Assembly: GCF_020379485.1 (NCBI RefSeq) | Contig: NC_063435.1 | Coordinates: forward strand, 2,418,001-2,482,000 | Direction: 5' to 3' | DNA length: 64,000 bases | DNA from: Brassica napus | Taxonomy: Eukaryota; Streptophyta; Magnoliopsida; Brassicales; Brassicaceae | Part shown: positions 11,373-22,056 of the stretch, in pieces | How positions within the stretch are numbered: position 1 is the stretch's first letter | How the letters are laid out: every line of letters begins with the position of its first letter | Program-made: the position numbers and the translations under genes | Notes under the pieces: model-generated | Seen by the model: only the letters and a program-made list of their open reading frames with translations | What the model was told of the DNA's origin: nothing | The model's database searches: none

Positions 11373-12246
11373 AATGGTAGTATTTGCCATCGTCTTATTT
11401 TTGAATTTTTCTAATACTTTTTTTCAATATGATTTGGTTCTAAGAAACTATCCATATTATAATTCATGTAACTGATCATTGGAGTTGTATATCTCTCAAT
11501 GAATACTCTCGAGTATTTTTAATTTTTGTTTATTTCCCTAATAAATTCAGTTTTGCTACGTTTACACATTCTTAATATTGCTTTCAATATAATAAAAACA
11601 TTTAAATTCTCAATGTGCGTAACCGACTCTCTTCCATCCGTTACCAGGCACATTCGGGTGGCCTAGCCTACTAGTTTGAAACACGATAGCTTCTTAAATG
11701 TTTAGCTTTGATTTTATGAAAAAATCAATCTCAATGTAACACAAAGTATAAAACAGCTTTTTTGTTTGAATTAATTTAACATTTTTTCAAAAAAAATAAT
11801 AATAATAAAAACATGTAACCATACATAGCCAATCTAAATTGGTAACTTGCACATAATCTTAGCTACTATAAGCTTTAGAACCTGAATCTCTACACCTTTG
11901 ACAAAAATTTGCTTATTAGTAGATAACAAGCCAATCCATCCCCATGTATAATGAATAACTCTATTTCTCTCGAGACATTATTAAATGAAATTTAATGCAC
12001 ATCTAACTAGGCTACATAAATAAACATTAAAACCCATAAGTTTCCGAGCAATGCTTACTTGGCTTATAACATCTTGTGGTTCAGCTATTATGATTCAATG
12101 AAAGTAGTAATAGTAGCATTGAGTATGCGTTTTATACAAGAACTTGGATATAATACAATGGACTTGGTCCTTGAGTACCTTGGCACAAACAAGTAAACCT
12201 TATATACTTGCTTGCTTGAAGCAACCGGCGTTTTAACTCTACTGTG
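11373..12246. other. Intergenic region; expected DELLA gene absent
   Basis: It holds the 3' flanks of polcalcin and MEX1 and AT-rich DNA. In Arabidopsis the locus after APC1 is the DELLA gene RGL3 (At5g17490). I see no GRAS-domain sequence on either strand here. Confidence 0.55.
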
Positions 12247-15200
12247 TTACGGCCCAAAAACCAGCTCCTTCAGTGATCTAAACGGCGAGTTGTGACCATA
12301 AGCCGTTGCATCTCTCCACAAAGCAAGTCCTGTTTTTATACAATCAAAACAATCAAGTTTTTTTTCTATGAACATTTCACATTTGATGTGGAAAACAAAG
12401 GATGATGATGTAAGAGAGTGTTATGAACCTATCCATGAGATCAAACCAATTGTTGCCGCCGCAAAGAATGACTTGCTGGTGCAGTTTAACCTGCATTTGG
12501 AGAATCACGGGATTATTGATAAACTGATGTACTCAAGAGAGGTGTGCAAGGGTTCATACATGTATAAGCACAGAATGTTCCCGTATCCATAAAAGAGAGT
12601 TGCCCACATTGAACCGGTGAACCTGCATCACAGTTCGATGAACAAAAAAGTACTTTTGTTACTATGGGTGAAAATATAGTTTAAGTTGAACGGCTTTGAA
12701 CTGAGAAAGCTTAGCTTTTACCACATCAAATCGCGGATAAATAATGCTCGTGGGATCATAAGTCCGTTTCCCATCATCGCAAGTACCATTGTGATTGGTG
12801 ATAAACCTTTTATGTTGTCTGGGTTTAAGAAGTTTGTCCACTGAAAGGTTGAAGAAGAACATCAGATATCCAATAAGAAAATAGCATTTAGGACATAAAA
12901 TTCAAAGAAAGAAGAGCCCGGTTTTACCATTTGGGAAACTGGCATCCACATGAACATAAGTGTCGCTGTCCATCCAGACAAAGACCCAACAAACCTAACA
13001 CCTTCCTCTGAGAGTTTCCCCGTTCGAGCCTGCATTCTTAGCAGGGGAAAACTAAGAGAAAAGAAGAATAATTCATCCAGCTACACATCTTAAGAGTTGT
13101 TTTGAAGGATCTATGAGCCCATATATCAGAAGTCAGAGAAACCAAACACGAGACCTATAGAAAAAGCATCTGAAGAAAATCATCTAACCACCCTTTCCTT
13201 CTTTCTATAACTGAAGAATAATTCCTGACATGTGTTTTTGTGCATAAAGCCAAAGATAGAACACAAGGAAAGTTGCAAGGGAAAAGGTTTGGCGTCTGAA
13301 GTTAGCTCAATGTTACATCAAAGGTTTACAAAGTTTAGAAATGCAGTAAGCTGCATGTTACATCAAAGGTCAACAAAGTTGAGAAATGCAGTCAGTGTTT
13401 GCAGAACAATTTTGTTCCAGCGACTAAAATTCTGTCACTAACTTAGTTTCTAGTCAAGTATAATTTTCCTTTCAACTCCTCTGGATACTATCTAAAGCTA
13501 ATAAAAGTGACAATTTGTTAAAAAGGTTTGAAAAAAGTATCCTAGAGGCTATAGTGACTGAAATGACTGAAGAATGTGTACGCTACTTACATGGAAAAGT
13601 AAGGAGAAAACAAATTTTAAGCATGAGTACTTGAAAGCTTTACCATAATTACAGCCGCTACAGCAATGACAAAAGCAGTCGTCCCAGGCAATATACTGTT
13701 CGGTACCAGAGGGACAAAAGTCGACCACATAATCTGCACTTTCAAATTCACAATGTCAGTGTAAAACAAGCTACATATGTGTCTGCTCGGATTCAAACAT
13801 AAATGGAAACTTTTTAACAAAGCCAAAACTTCGAGATGGATAGTAAAGAAGCTCACCTGAGGAAGAACGGAGAGTCCACCAACAGTGATAAAGTCTTCCC
13901 ACAATCCCCACACAGTCGTCCCAAGCTTACCGAAATAAAACAAACAGTTCAACACCAAACCAACCGTCACAACGGCGGAAGTAGCAACAAAATACTGCAC
14001 AGGCATAGCTCCAGCCATTGTGAGCTGCACAAGGACAACGTAGGTGGAGATAACTCCCAGCGTTTGCACCACAGCTGCTTCCTTTTCTCTCTTCTTTGCG
14101 AAATATGAAAGCAACGAAAGGTTCCCTAACAAACCAGTCAACATCCCCTGTATTCCATAAAACGTACACTTTCAGATTCTACAATGCTTCTTGCTTACTC
14201 TTCCTATACAAATTCACAATGTTTAAGAAATCGCTATGCCGTAGTTAGACTCTTTATAGAGAATCATTGATTGATTGTTCAAAAAAATAAGGAGAATCAT
14301 TGATTAGGCGGACATGTAGCCAATTTTTTTTCTTTTTTGAATGATTAGACTGATATTTAGAAAAATCAAATTTTTATGTCCAATTTGGCTCATAGTGGGG
14401 CGTCTAGGCGCCGCCTAAACCAAACTTTAGAGCATTGCAATTTCATAAAACTAGTGAAGAAAGAAAACCAAACTTGTATATGAATAGATTTAGGTGATCG
14501 TCGGCTTCCAACTTAAAACCAATTGGCTATAAGTTGACTGATCCTAATCTTTTATAGTTTTATTCATAATTTCTCTAACTAACGACGGAACTTCTGTTAT
14601 TTCATTTGAGTCAATTGCATGAACTGGGACGAGTCGGCGGCTGTGGAAGCAATCGGTGTATATGAACTAAACTTCATAACATTGCAATTTCATGAAACTA
14701 CTAAAGAAAAAAAAACACCACACTTGTATATGAACAGAGTGATTTTTTTCAGTGTTAAATTCAGATAATACTCAGGTTTCCAACTTAAAACCAATTGGCT
14801 ATAAGCGGACTGATCCTAATCTTTTATAGTTTTTTTCATTTATTTCTCTGACTACCGATGGGACTTTCGTTACCAGCCATGGGACGGCGGAGAGGGCGGT
14901 GTTGTTTCCGGCCAAAAGATTCTGAGCATTGAGGATGATCTGTGGCAACTGCAGCATTAGAAAAGGAACGTTGGCTCCGCCGGAGAACTTGGCCGTCCAT
15001 GAGTCCCATTCTTCGTATTCTTTAATCGGATGAGGAATGTCTGAGTCAATTGCACGAACGGGGACGAGTCGGCGACGAGTTGAAACGATCGGGTTACACT
15101 GAGTCAGAGATAAGACACGGCAGCCAGCGACGGCGGAAGAAGAGGTACGCTTCAGCGGGATGCGGGAGAGCGGAGGTTTAAAGACGAAGGAAGCGCGAGG

Positions 15201-15266
15201 AAGAGGAGTCGGGAGAAGCAAGAAGCGGTTACCAGTGAGAGACATTGCGATGGTTCTAGCTTCCAC
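12247..15266 (-). CDS. MEX1: Chloroplast envelope maltose exporter
   Basis: MEX1 exports maltose from starch breakdown out of the chloroplast at night. Eight minus-strand exons keep frame: 15266-14874, 14147-13857, 13733-13644, 13029-12928, 12840-12722, 12622-12560, 12490-12429 and 12329-12247, total 400 aa. Residues 1 to about 70 form a transit peptide rich in Ser and Arg and poor in acidic residues. Family landmarks are WDSWTAKFSGGANVPFLMLQ, MLTGLLGNLSLLSYFAKKRE, SVLPQIMWSTFVPLVPNSI, VRFVGSLSGWTATLMFMWMP and the C-terminus NSPFRSLKELVFGP. Multiple hydrophobic spans are present. Intron 1 (727 bp) carries a partial duplication of the exon 1 region. Head-to-head with the phosphohexomutase gene. 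Matches Arabidopsis At5g17520. Confidence 0.95.
14259..14305. repeat. A-rich mini-insertion with 14-bp direct repeats in MEX1 intron 1
   Basis: GAGAATCATTGATT occurs at 14259-14272 and 14292-14305. The 19 nt between them read GATTGTTC followed by an A-rich tail. Same architecture as the scars at 5740, 5865, 35960 and 42367. Confidence 0.65.
14422..15093. repeat. Degenerate tandem duplication of MEX1 exon 1/intron 1
   Basis: Segment 14422-14655 repeats 14669-15093 in the same orientation but lacks about 170 bp of its interior. Shared landmarks are the CATTGCAATTTCAT start, CCAACTTAAAACCAATTGGC, and an end matching exon 1 coding DNA (GAGTCAATTGCA...GACGAGTCGGCG). The left unit is therefore a relic exon 1 with most of its coding part and its donor region deleted. 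Confidence 0.75.
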
Positions 15267-15625
15267 TGGAAGAGAGATGACGACGAAGGAGTGAAATAGA
15301 GAGTGTTCTAGTGAAATGAAGAGAGGCAGGGGCTGATGTATAATTTATTTTTGGTGGGACATGATTGAAATTATTCGAAGAATTAGGGGTAGAATTGCTA
15401 AAATCTAAGGAATTAGTAAAACAATTTCGAATTATGTTTAAACGAACTCAAACCCATATCTTTCGCGGGAAAAAGCCCAAGCCCATGTATTGAGCCCATT
15501 ATGCCAAACAATGTCTGTATCTCTCAAGTCTCAATCTCTCTTCACCAACCTCCAAAAGCTTGGCTTCATTTCTAGAACACACTCATATCGTCGCCTGATT
15601 CGGTGAGTTCTTCAGCGTGTCTCCA
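15267..15625. promoter_or_regulatory. Shared divergent promoter region of MEX1 and phosphohexomutase
   Basis: Only about 360 bp separate the two divergent start codons, so their promoters must overlap or be shared. Both products act in plastid carbohydrate metabolism. No clear TATA box is seen. Confidence 0.5.
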
Positions 15626-18600
15626 ATGGAAGGTATAACTTTCTTAAATGATTTCACTTTCCTTTTGCAATTTACAGTCTTACATAAGTCAATACGTGTT
15701 TGCCTTCTTCAACAGTTGAATCCTGTAATTTTCTTAGTGTTTTTGTTCTTGTCGGAGTTTGATTGATTCAAACTCTAATCAGAGTGATTTAGAGTATACC
15801 CAATTCATAGGAAATTAATTATCTGTGAAAAAATGTTGACTTTTTTTTCTTCAGTAATCCTTTTGATGAATTTAGTATGAAATTTGGAAATAGAAGTAAA
15901 ATAAGAGCTAATAGAAGTATGAAATTTCCGTATGCTACGGTTTCTTTTTTTTTTTCAGGAAAGGTTTTACAAAAGTTTAATGTAGAACAATGCTGCTACT
16001 ACCTACAAAATAAGCAGTTTAAGACACGTTACCAAAGACAACCCAACAACCCATACATGTCTGCTTTACTTCCCTGTCCAAGAGGGAACCTCCACTCTTC
16101 CATGCGTGCCCACACTACTTTGTCCAAATACCACCAGACTACTACTCCTATTTCCAAGCAAACATCTTTTTACTGCAATGGTCCGTTCTAAACTCTTGTT
16201 ATCAAAGGTTTAGATCATGGAACAATGCTTCAGCTTTGTCACTCGTTCGCTTTTTATGTCCCTGCATTTGTGTTTCGTGTTTCACTATGTTGCTTGGTAA
16301 AGAGTTGTTTTGTGTTTCTTAAATCTCACTTTTTTCTAGTTGAAATGGGTTTCTTACTTTGGATCCTTCTTTTTCAGCTTCTTTGTCAAGTGCAACTGTG
16401 CCGTCTCTTGACAAAACTGATTTTCTGAAGCTTCAGAACGGCAGGTAAACCCCCATGCATCACTTACACTCAGCTAACCATCATTACGAATATTCTCTGT
16501 TCAACGACATGTAGAGAGTATGTATTGGAATCATGGAATGGTTTCATGTTGACTCACGCTATGTTTCGTTGCCCTTCTCTCCAGCGATATTCGGGGTGTG
16601 GCAGTCCCTGGGGTTGAGGGGGAACCTGTAAGCCTTCCTGAACCAGTGACTGAAGCCATAGCTGCTGCGTTTGGGCAATGGCTGTTGCACAAGAAGAATG
16701 CTGGGTCCCGGAAGTTGAGAGTGTCCGTTGGCCATGACTCTCGCATTTCTGCACCAACCTTACTGGTATGTATCTGGTTCCTTGATTTATTTTGATGCTT
16801 TCCATGTGGCAATACTCGAGCCTTTAAATTACTTTACCTCTAAGCGATTAGTCTACTTTTTTAGCCCAATGCGTTTTTTTTTTCATTTCTGGAAACACTA
16901 TCTCTTTATGCAATGAGAAAAGTAATTTGTCCATTGCAATTCCATTGTATATATTGTAGGAAGCGGTTTCTCGAGGTCTCGGTGTTTCTGGAGTAGATGT
17001 TGTTCAGTTCGGGTGAGTGATGACTACCCTGTATCTTCTGGACTATTCATCGTACTATAACAGCCACATATTACAAAAGTTATATTCCCACTTTTTACAT
17101 GGAAGCTATGCAACATTCAATAATTCTTTGATTGTAGTGCTGCTGGCTCAGAAAATTGTTTGAATCACGTTTCATATATAACTTATCAAGGCATAACTCT
17201 TGAACATTGGTTTATGTTTGCTTTTGCAGATTAGCATCAACACCAGCAATGTTTAATAGCACATTGACTGAAGATGAATCATTCTTGTGCCCAGCTGATG
17301 GGGCTATCATGATAACAGGTCTTCTTATTGATCTCGGTTCCCATGTAGTTATTTTTCTTAGTAGTAGTCATCACGTTGTGATACTTTTCCATCTTGTACT
17401 TCATATGGTATTACGCTTTTATTTTGAGCAGCAAGCCATCTTCCTTACAACAGGAACGGTTTCAAGTTCTTCACCAGTGACGGAGGGCTAGGGAAGGTTG
17501 ATATCAAAAACATTCTGGAGCGAGCTGCAGATATCTACCAGAACCTTTCTGATGAAAATCTTATGAAATCACAAAGAGAAGTTTCTATTAAAAAGGTTGA
17601 CTACATGGCAGTATACACCTCTGGTCTTGTAAATGCAGTTCGAAAAGCAGCAGGAGGTTTAGGTATTACTTCTTGTAGCATAATCAATAAAGATTGAAAC
17701 TCCCATTTATCTGCTGCTAATCTATGGCGTTTCTGAATCTTAGAGAAGCCTCTAGAGGGATTCCACATAGTTGTTGATGCTGGAAATGGAGCTGGAGGAT
17801 TCTTTGCTGTAAGTCAAGTATAGTTTATAGGATTCGAAACTTAATTATCAGTTCAAGCAGTTTTGAGATCCTTTCTTCATCTGCTACATGACAGGCCAAG
17901 GTGCTTGAGCCTTTAGGAGCAATTACTTCCGGCAGTCAATTTCTTGAACCAGATGGTATGAGTATATCTTGGCCTACCTCCTATCTTTAATTAATATCTG
18001 AATCAAATAAACCTTCTGGATAACAGGTATGTTTCCAAATCATATCCCTAATCCGGAAGATAAGACGGCAATGCAAGCTATAACCAAGGCTGTTCTTGAT
18101 AACAAGGCTGATTTGGGTATCATCTTTGATACTGATGTTGATAGGTATACTAACTCCACCTATCTACTGTCACGTTGGAGAAATTGTTATATTTAAACAT
18201 TTTTTTTCTGAAAGGTCCGCTGCTGTGGATTCATCTGGCCGTGAGTTCAACCGTAATCGTCTTATTGCCTTGCTTTCAGCAATTGTTCTAGAGGAAGTAA
18301 GAGATATGCTCTAACCATTTCACCATATTAACAAAAAAATTTGGTGTCCTGATGTTTTGTCCATACAGCACCCTGGCACAACTATTGTTACAGACAGTGT
18401 CACTTCTGACGGTTTAACCTCATTCATTGAGAAGAAGCTCGGTATGCCAACAGTTCACTACAGTTGCTGTTTTGTTTTTCTGTATTAGTTTCCACTGAAC
18501 AAAAATTGTTTTAGGCGGAAAGCATCACAGGTTCAAAAGAGGATACAAGAATGTCATTGATGAAGCTATTCGCTTGGTAATAAATCTAAATGATCATATA

Positions 18601-19529
18601 TCTTTCTGACAGTTGATGTTTTTTTAATCTGATATAGTGAGTTGTAATGTGTTGGCAGAACTCCACTGGAGAAGAAACACATCTGGCTATAGAAACCAGT
18701 GGCCATGGAGCTTTGAAAGAGAATCATTGGCTCGATGATGGAGCCTATCTCATGGTTAGCTTGTCTTCTCAGTTACATTGATTGATTGCTATGTATGGAG
18801 ACAATAAAAAAAAGTTTGGCATTTGCAGGTAAAAATATTGAATAAACTGGCTTCAGCCAGAGCTGCTGGTGAAGGAAGTGGCAGCAAAGTTTTAACAGAT
18901 CTTGTTGAAGGTCTTGATGAGCCCAAAGTGGCTTTGGAACTGAGGCTTAAAATCGATAAGAATCACTCCGACCTTGAAGGAAGGTATATGATTCTTGATG
19001 ACTTTCACTTCAGTTCTTGACTTTATTCTTTTTGGTTTGTTGCATTTCACTAACCACTGAAGATTGTAGAGATTTTCGGGAGTATGGAGAGACGGTCCTG
19101 CAACAAGTGTCGAACTCAATAGAAACAAATCCAAATCTTAAAAAGGCTTCAGTTAACTATGAAGGGGTGAGTTGCTAGATTGCTCTCTGTGTTCCTAAAC
19201 ATATGCCTCAACTGCGCATATAGTGCAATAATAAACATTTCCTCTTTATAGATCCGTGTTTCGGGCTTTGGTGGATGGTTTCTTCTCAGACTCTCTCTCC
19301 ACGACCCTGTTCTTCCTCTTAACATTGAGGTAAAAACAGATACGTATAAGAAGCTTGGCTTTATAGTTTCTGATGCAGTGAAGGAGTTCAATATGTATAA
19401 ACAATTTTTTGGAACGTGCAGGCGCAGAGTGAGGATGATGCTGTGAAGTTAGGCCTTGTGGTTGCTAATGCAGTGAAGGAGTTCAATGCTTTGGACACCT
19501 CTGCTTTGTCCAGTCTCACTCGCTCTTAA
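15626..19529 (+). CDS. Chloroplast phosphoglucosamine mutase-like alpha-phosphohexomutase
   Basis: Eighteen exons join in frame to 614 aa; the first is only ATGGAAG (15626-15632) and the second is 15959-16180. The first 80 or so residues are basic and Ser/Thr-rich, consistent with a plastid transit peptide. The phosphohexomutase fold begins at DIRGVAVPG. Family loops are the phosphoserine loop TASHLPYNRNG, the metal loop DTDVDR, and the sugar loop ETSGHGALKE. The C-terminal phosphate loop is unusual: SGFGGWFLLR instead of the usual RPSGTEP-type motif. The position fits Arabidopsis At5g17530, annotated as a phosphoglucosamine mutase family protein; its true substrate is not settled here. Intron 17 contains a decayed copy of exon 18. 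Confidence 0.93.
19341..19400 (+). repeat. Relic copy of phosphohexomutase exon 18 inside intron 17
   Basis: About 55 bp in the intron would read KKLGFIVSDAVKEFN. Exon 18 encodes VKLGLVVANAVKEFN. The nucleotide match includes GCAGTGAAGGAGTTCAAT exactly. It is a partial tandem duplication now excluded from the mRNA. Confidence 0.75.
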
Positions 19530-20211
19530 ATTGGTTTTACGGATCTGTGATCCTGTGGAATCTTCTTGTCCTTTTTTTCTTTTTTCTTAAAAGGAACTAA
19601 ACAAAGTTATATTCTCTGTTTGTTAAAAAATGTCATTCTAGCATATTTTTTTCTTGTTTCAAAATAAGAGTATCATTCTGCATTCTTGATGAAATTTTCC
19701 ATACATAAATTCTTTATTTCCTTTTAACTAACCAATAAATGTTTATTAAAAAAAAATTCTTTAACTAATGGTATACTAAATAATGTTATGTTAGTATATT
19801 TTATCATTTTCTACCAGCGTAAAAGATGTCTAAAAGACATTTTTTTTGTAAAAAGGAAAAAGTATCTTTTTTAAAAAAAAAACAAAGTTTAAAGTATATC
19901 TATATTATTAAAGTTGAAGTACACAATGAGATTGTTTGGAAATAAGGATAGTATATTAAGTGAATATTGTTTGGCTACAGGTTTAATTACTGTTCGTATA
20001 TTTTTAAACAAGCATAAACCTTTATAAAAATTGCAAATTCTCGTGGCCCATTTATCTTTTAAACGATATGGTTTAGCTAACCTTATAACCTAGATTAATC
20101 ACCTACCTATATAATCTAGATTTCTCCACACCTCACCACAAAAAAAAAACAATTATAAAAGTTCTGTTAGGTTCTTATTAGCAGTCGGCGACCTTTTCTT
20201 TTTAACTTACT

Positions 20212-20908
20212 ATGGCTATGGTTACAAACAGCGAAATCACTATGTTGAACAATCTCAAACCATATAAAACTACTTGGAAGGTTGAAGTGAAAGTTCTTCA
20301 TTCGTGGACACAACATTCAAACTATTCTGGAGAAGACACTTTCGAGTTCATACTTGAAGATAGGATGGTATGTTTTTTGTTTGAATCTATTTGTTTTCTA
20401 GAATTTTGTGTTGCCAACGACTAACCAATGTAGTTCTAATTGTTATTGTAGGGATCTGAGATACATTGTACCTGTAAGAGTGCCTTCCTTGGCCGTGTTA
20501 AGAACTTACAGGTTGATCAATGGAAGTTCCTCGAGAATTTCTTGGTTTACCCAGCAACCGGGATATACAGACCAACTAGGCATCTATACAAGATGTCCAT
20601 CACAGCGAATTCCATTGTCACCAGTTCCACTCTAACTACCTGCGAGGTATGAATATGGTTATATTATATAAGTACACAATATATGAATGAGCTTGTTTGG
20701 AGCTAAACGTTTGATCCGTTCTTAGGTTCGTTTGGTTGATCAACACACTGAGAGTTCATCTGAAGATGTTTCAGCATCTTTCTCTAAGCGCAAGGAAAGA
20801 GATGGTGATCTTAATGACATAAATTCTACATCCAACAAGTTATGTGCTATGAATATCAATGGAGAAGAAAAAATCAATGGAGAAGAAAAAATAAGATTAG
20901 TTATGTGA
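20212..20908 (+). CDS. Internally deleted RPA1-like single OB-fold protein (Helitron cargo)
   Basis: Exons 20212-20367, 20452-20646 and 20726-20908 give 177 aa. The N-terminus (LKPYKTTWKVEVKVLHSW) matches the first OB fold of the neighbouring full RPA1-like gene (LKPFKEEWRIRLKLLHTW). The C-terminus (VRLVDQHTESSSEDVSASFS, then KRKERDGDLNDINSTS) matches that gene's last exon. The middle is missing: exon 2 starts like exon 2 of the full copy and ends like its exon 9 (TSSTLTTCEV against NSSTLSTGEV). The frame and splice sites remain open, so a single-OB protein could be made. The tail has an imperfect tandem repeat, INGEEK twice. RPA binds single-stranded DNA; whether this form does is unknown. 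Confidence 0.75.
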
Positions 20909-22056
20909 GGGTTACCCTACATATGCTTAGTTTGTTATTTTGGTTTTGTTTCATGTTGGTTTTTGAATTTCCATTTTCTTTATTATTTTCGCTTTGTTTT
21001 TTCATTACTTTACTTTGAATCACATTTTTAATGAAAAAGCATGTGTTTTGCCAATAATCAATAGTCCAATAGAGAATTACCTAACCAGCAACTTAACGTG
21101 GAACACTCTCACTACGATGGTTAATAGCTCCTAAAACTTCAGATCTATTCTTTCTATCCATATTCCAATTCCGATGCTCATTTAAAAATATTTGTTAAAT
21201 CAAGTGAGATTGTTTAATTCATAGTATAAACCCTTCACTTATTTAGCACCAATGTAAGTCAATATTGTTTATGTGATCGTCTTTATTTAATGTGTAATCA
21301 TATAATTTTGGATATTTCATAACCAGACTCTGTAAATATCCTTATCATGTCTCATATCTTCGGATGGTTACCATAACTTTCGCGAGATTATATAACCATA
21401 TTTTATAAATCAGTCCTATATATTTCTAAAGATTTGATTGACTAATTTAATGATCATTATTTAATTCTAACCTTTCTTTCCACGTTATATTTTTCTCCAA
21501 GTAACATATCTTTTTGCTTCAGATTACCTTGCCTCATAATTTCCGTCCGCTGCCTTCGTAATTAGTTACCATGATCTGCGTCAACATATATAACAATATT
21601 AAAATACCACTCTCATAATATTTACAAAATATAGGAATTAGTTAACATATTTAAAGCAGAGAATATACGCATAAAATCTAACCACGCAATAACTCCTTGC
21701 AAGCAATTATAACCATATTTCTAAATCAGTTCTATATCTTCTCAAAATATTTGATTTACAAAAGATGTTACCTAAGTAAACGTGAATACCAAGGTGCATA
21801 TCTTTTTGCTGTAGATTACATTGTCTCATAATTTAGTTCGGATTAAAACTAAATTAGTTACCATAATTTCGGGCAACCTATTTAACAATATTTACAAAGA
21901 ATCCTATAATATTTACAACAGATCAATTATAAAATCAGAGAATATACTCACTAAATCTAACCAGTCCATAACTCCTCTTGACCTAAATTATTCACTTATC
22001 TATATATACCGAATCCAAGACGGCTTTAACATCCACACACATCTCATAAAACAAAC
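20909..22056. other. Spacer between the two RPA-like genes, with duplicated upstream block
   Basis: AT-rich and non-coding. Segments around 21495-21545 and 21788-21838 resemble each other (CATATCTTTTTGCT...GATTAC...CTCATAATTT), so part of the upstream region of the second RPA gene is repeated. The frame at 21821-22207 overlaps RPA exon 1 and is not a separate gene. Confidence 0.5.

Noticed and set aside
12368..12592. 74-codon plus-strand frame
   Set aside because: It runs antisense over MEX1 exons 6 and 7, whose protein sequence and splice sites are clear on the minus strand.
12662..12862. 66-codon minus-strand frame in the MEX1 region
   Set aside because: It overlaps MEX1 exon 5 in another frame; the correct frame reads WTNFLNPDNIKGLS, so this is a shadow.
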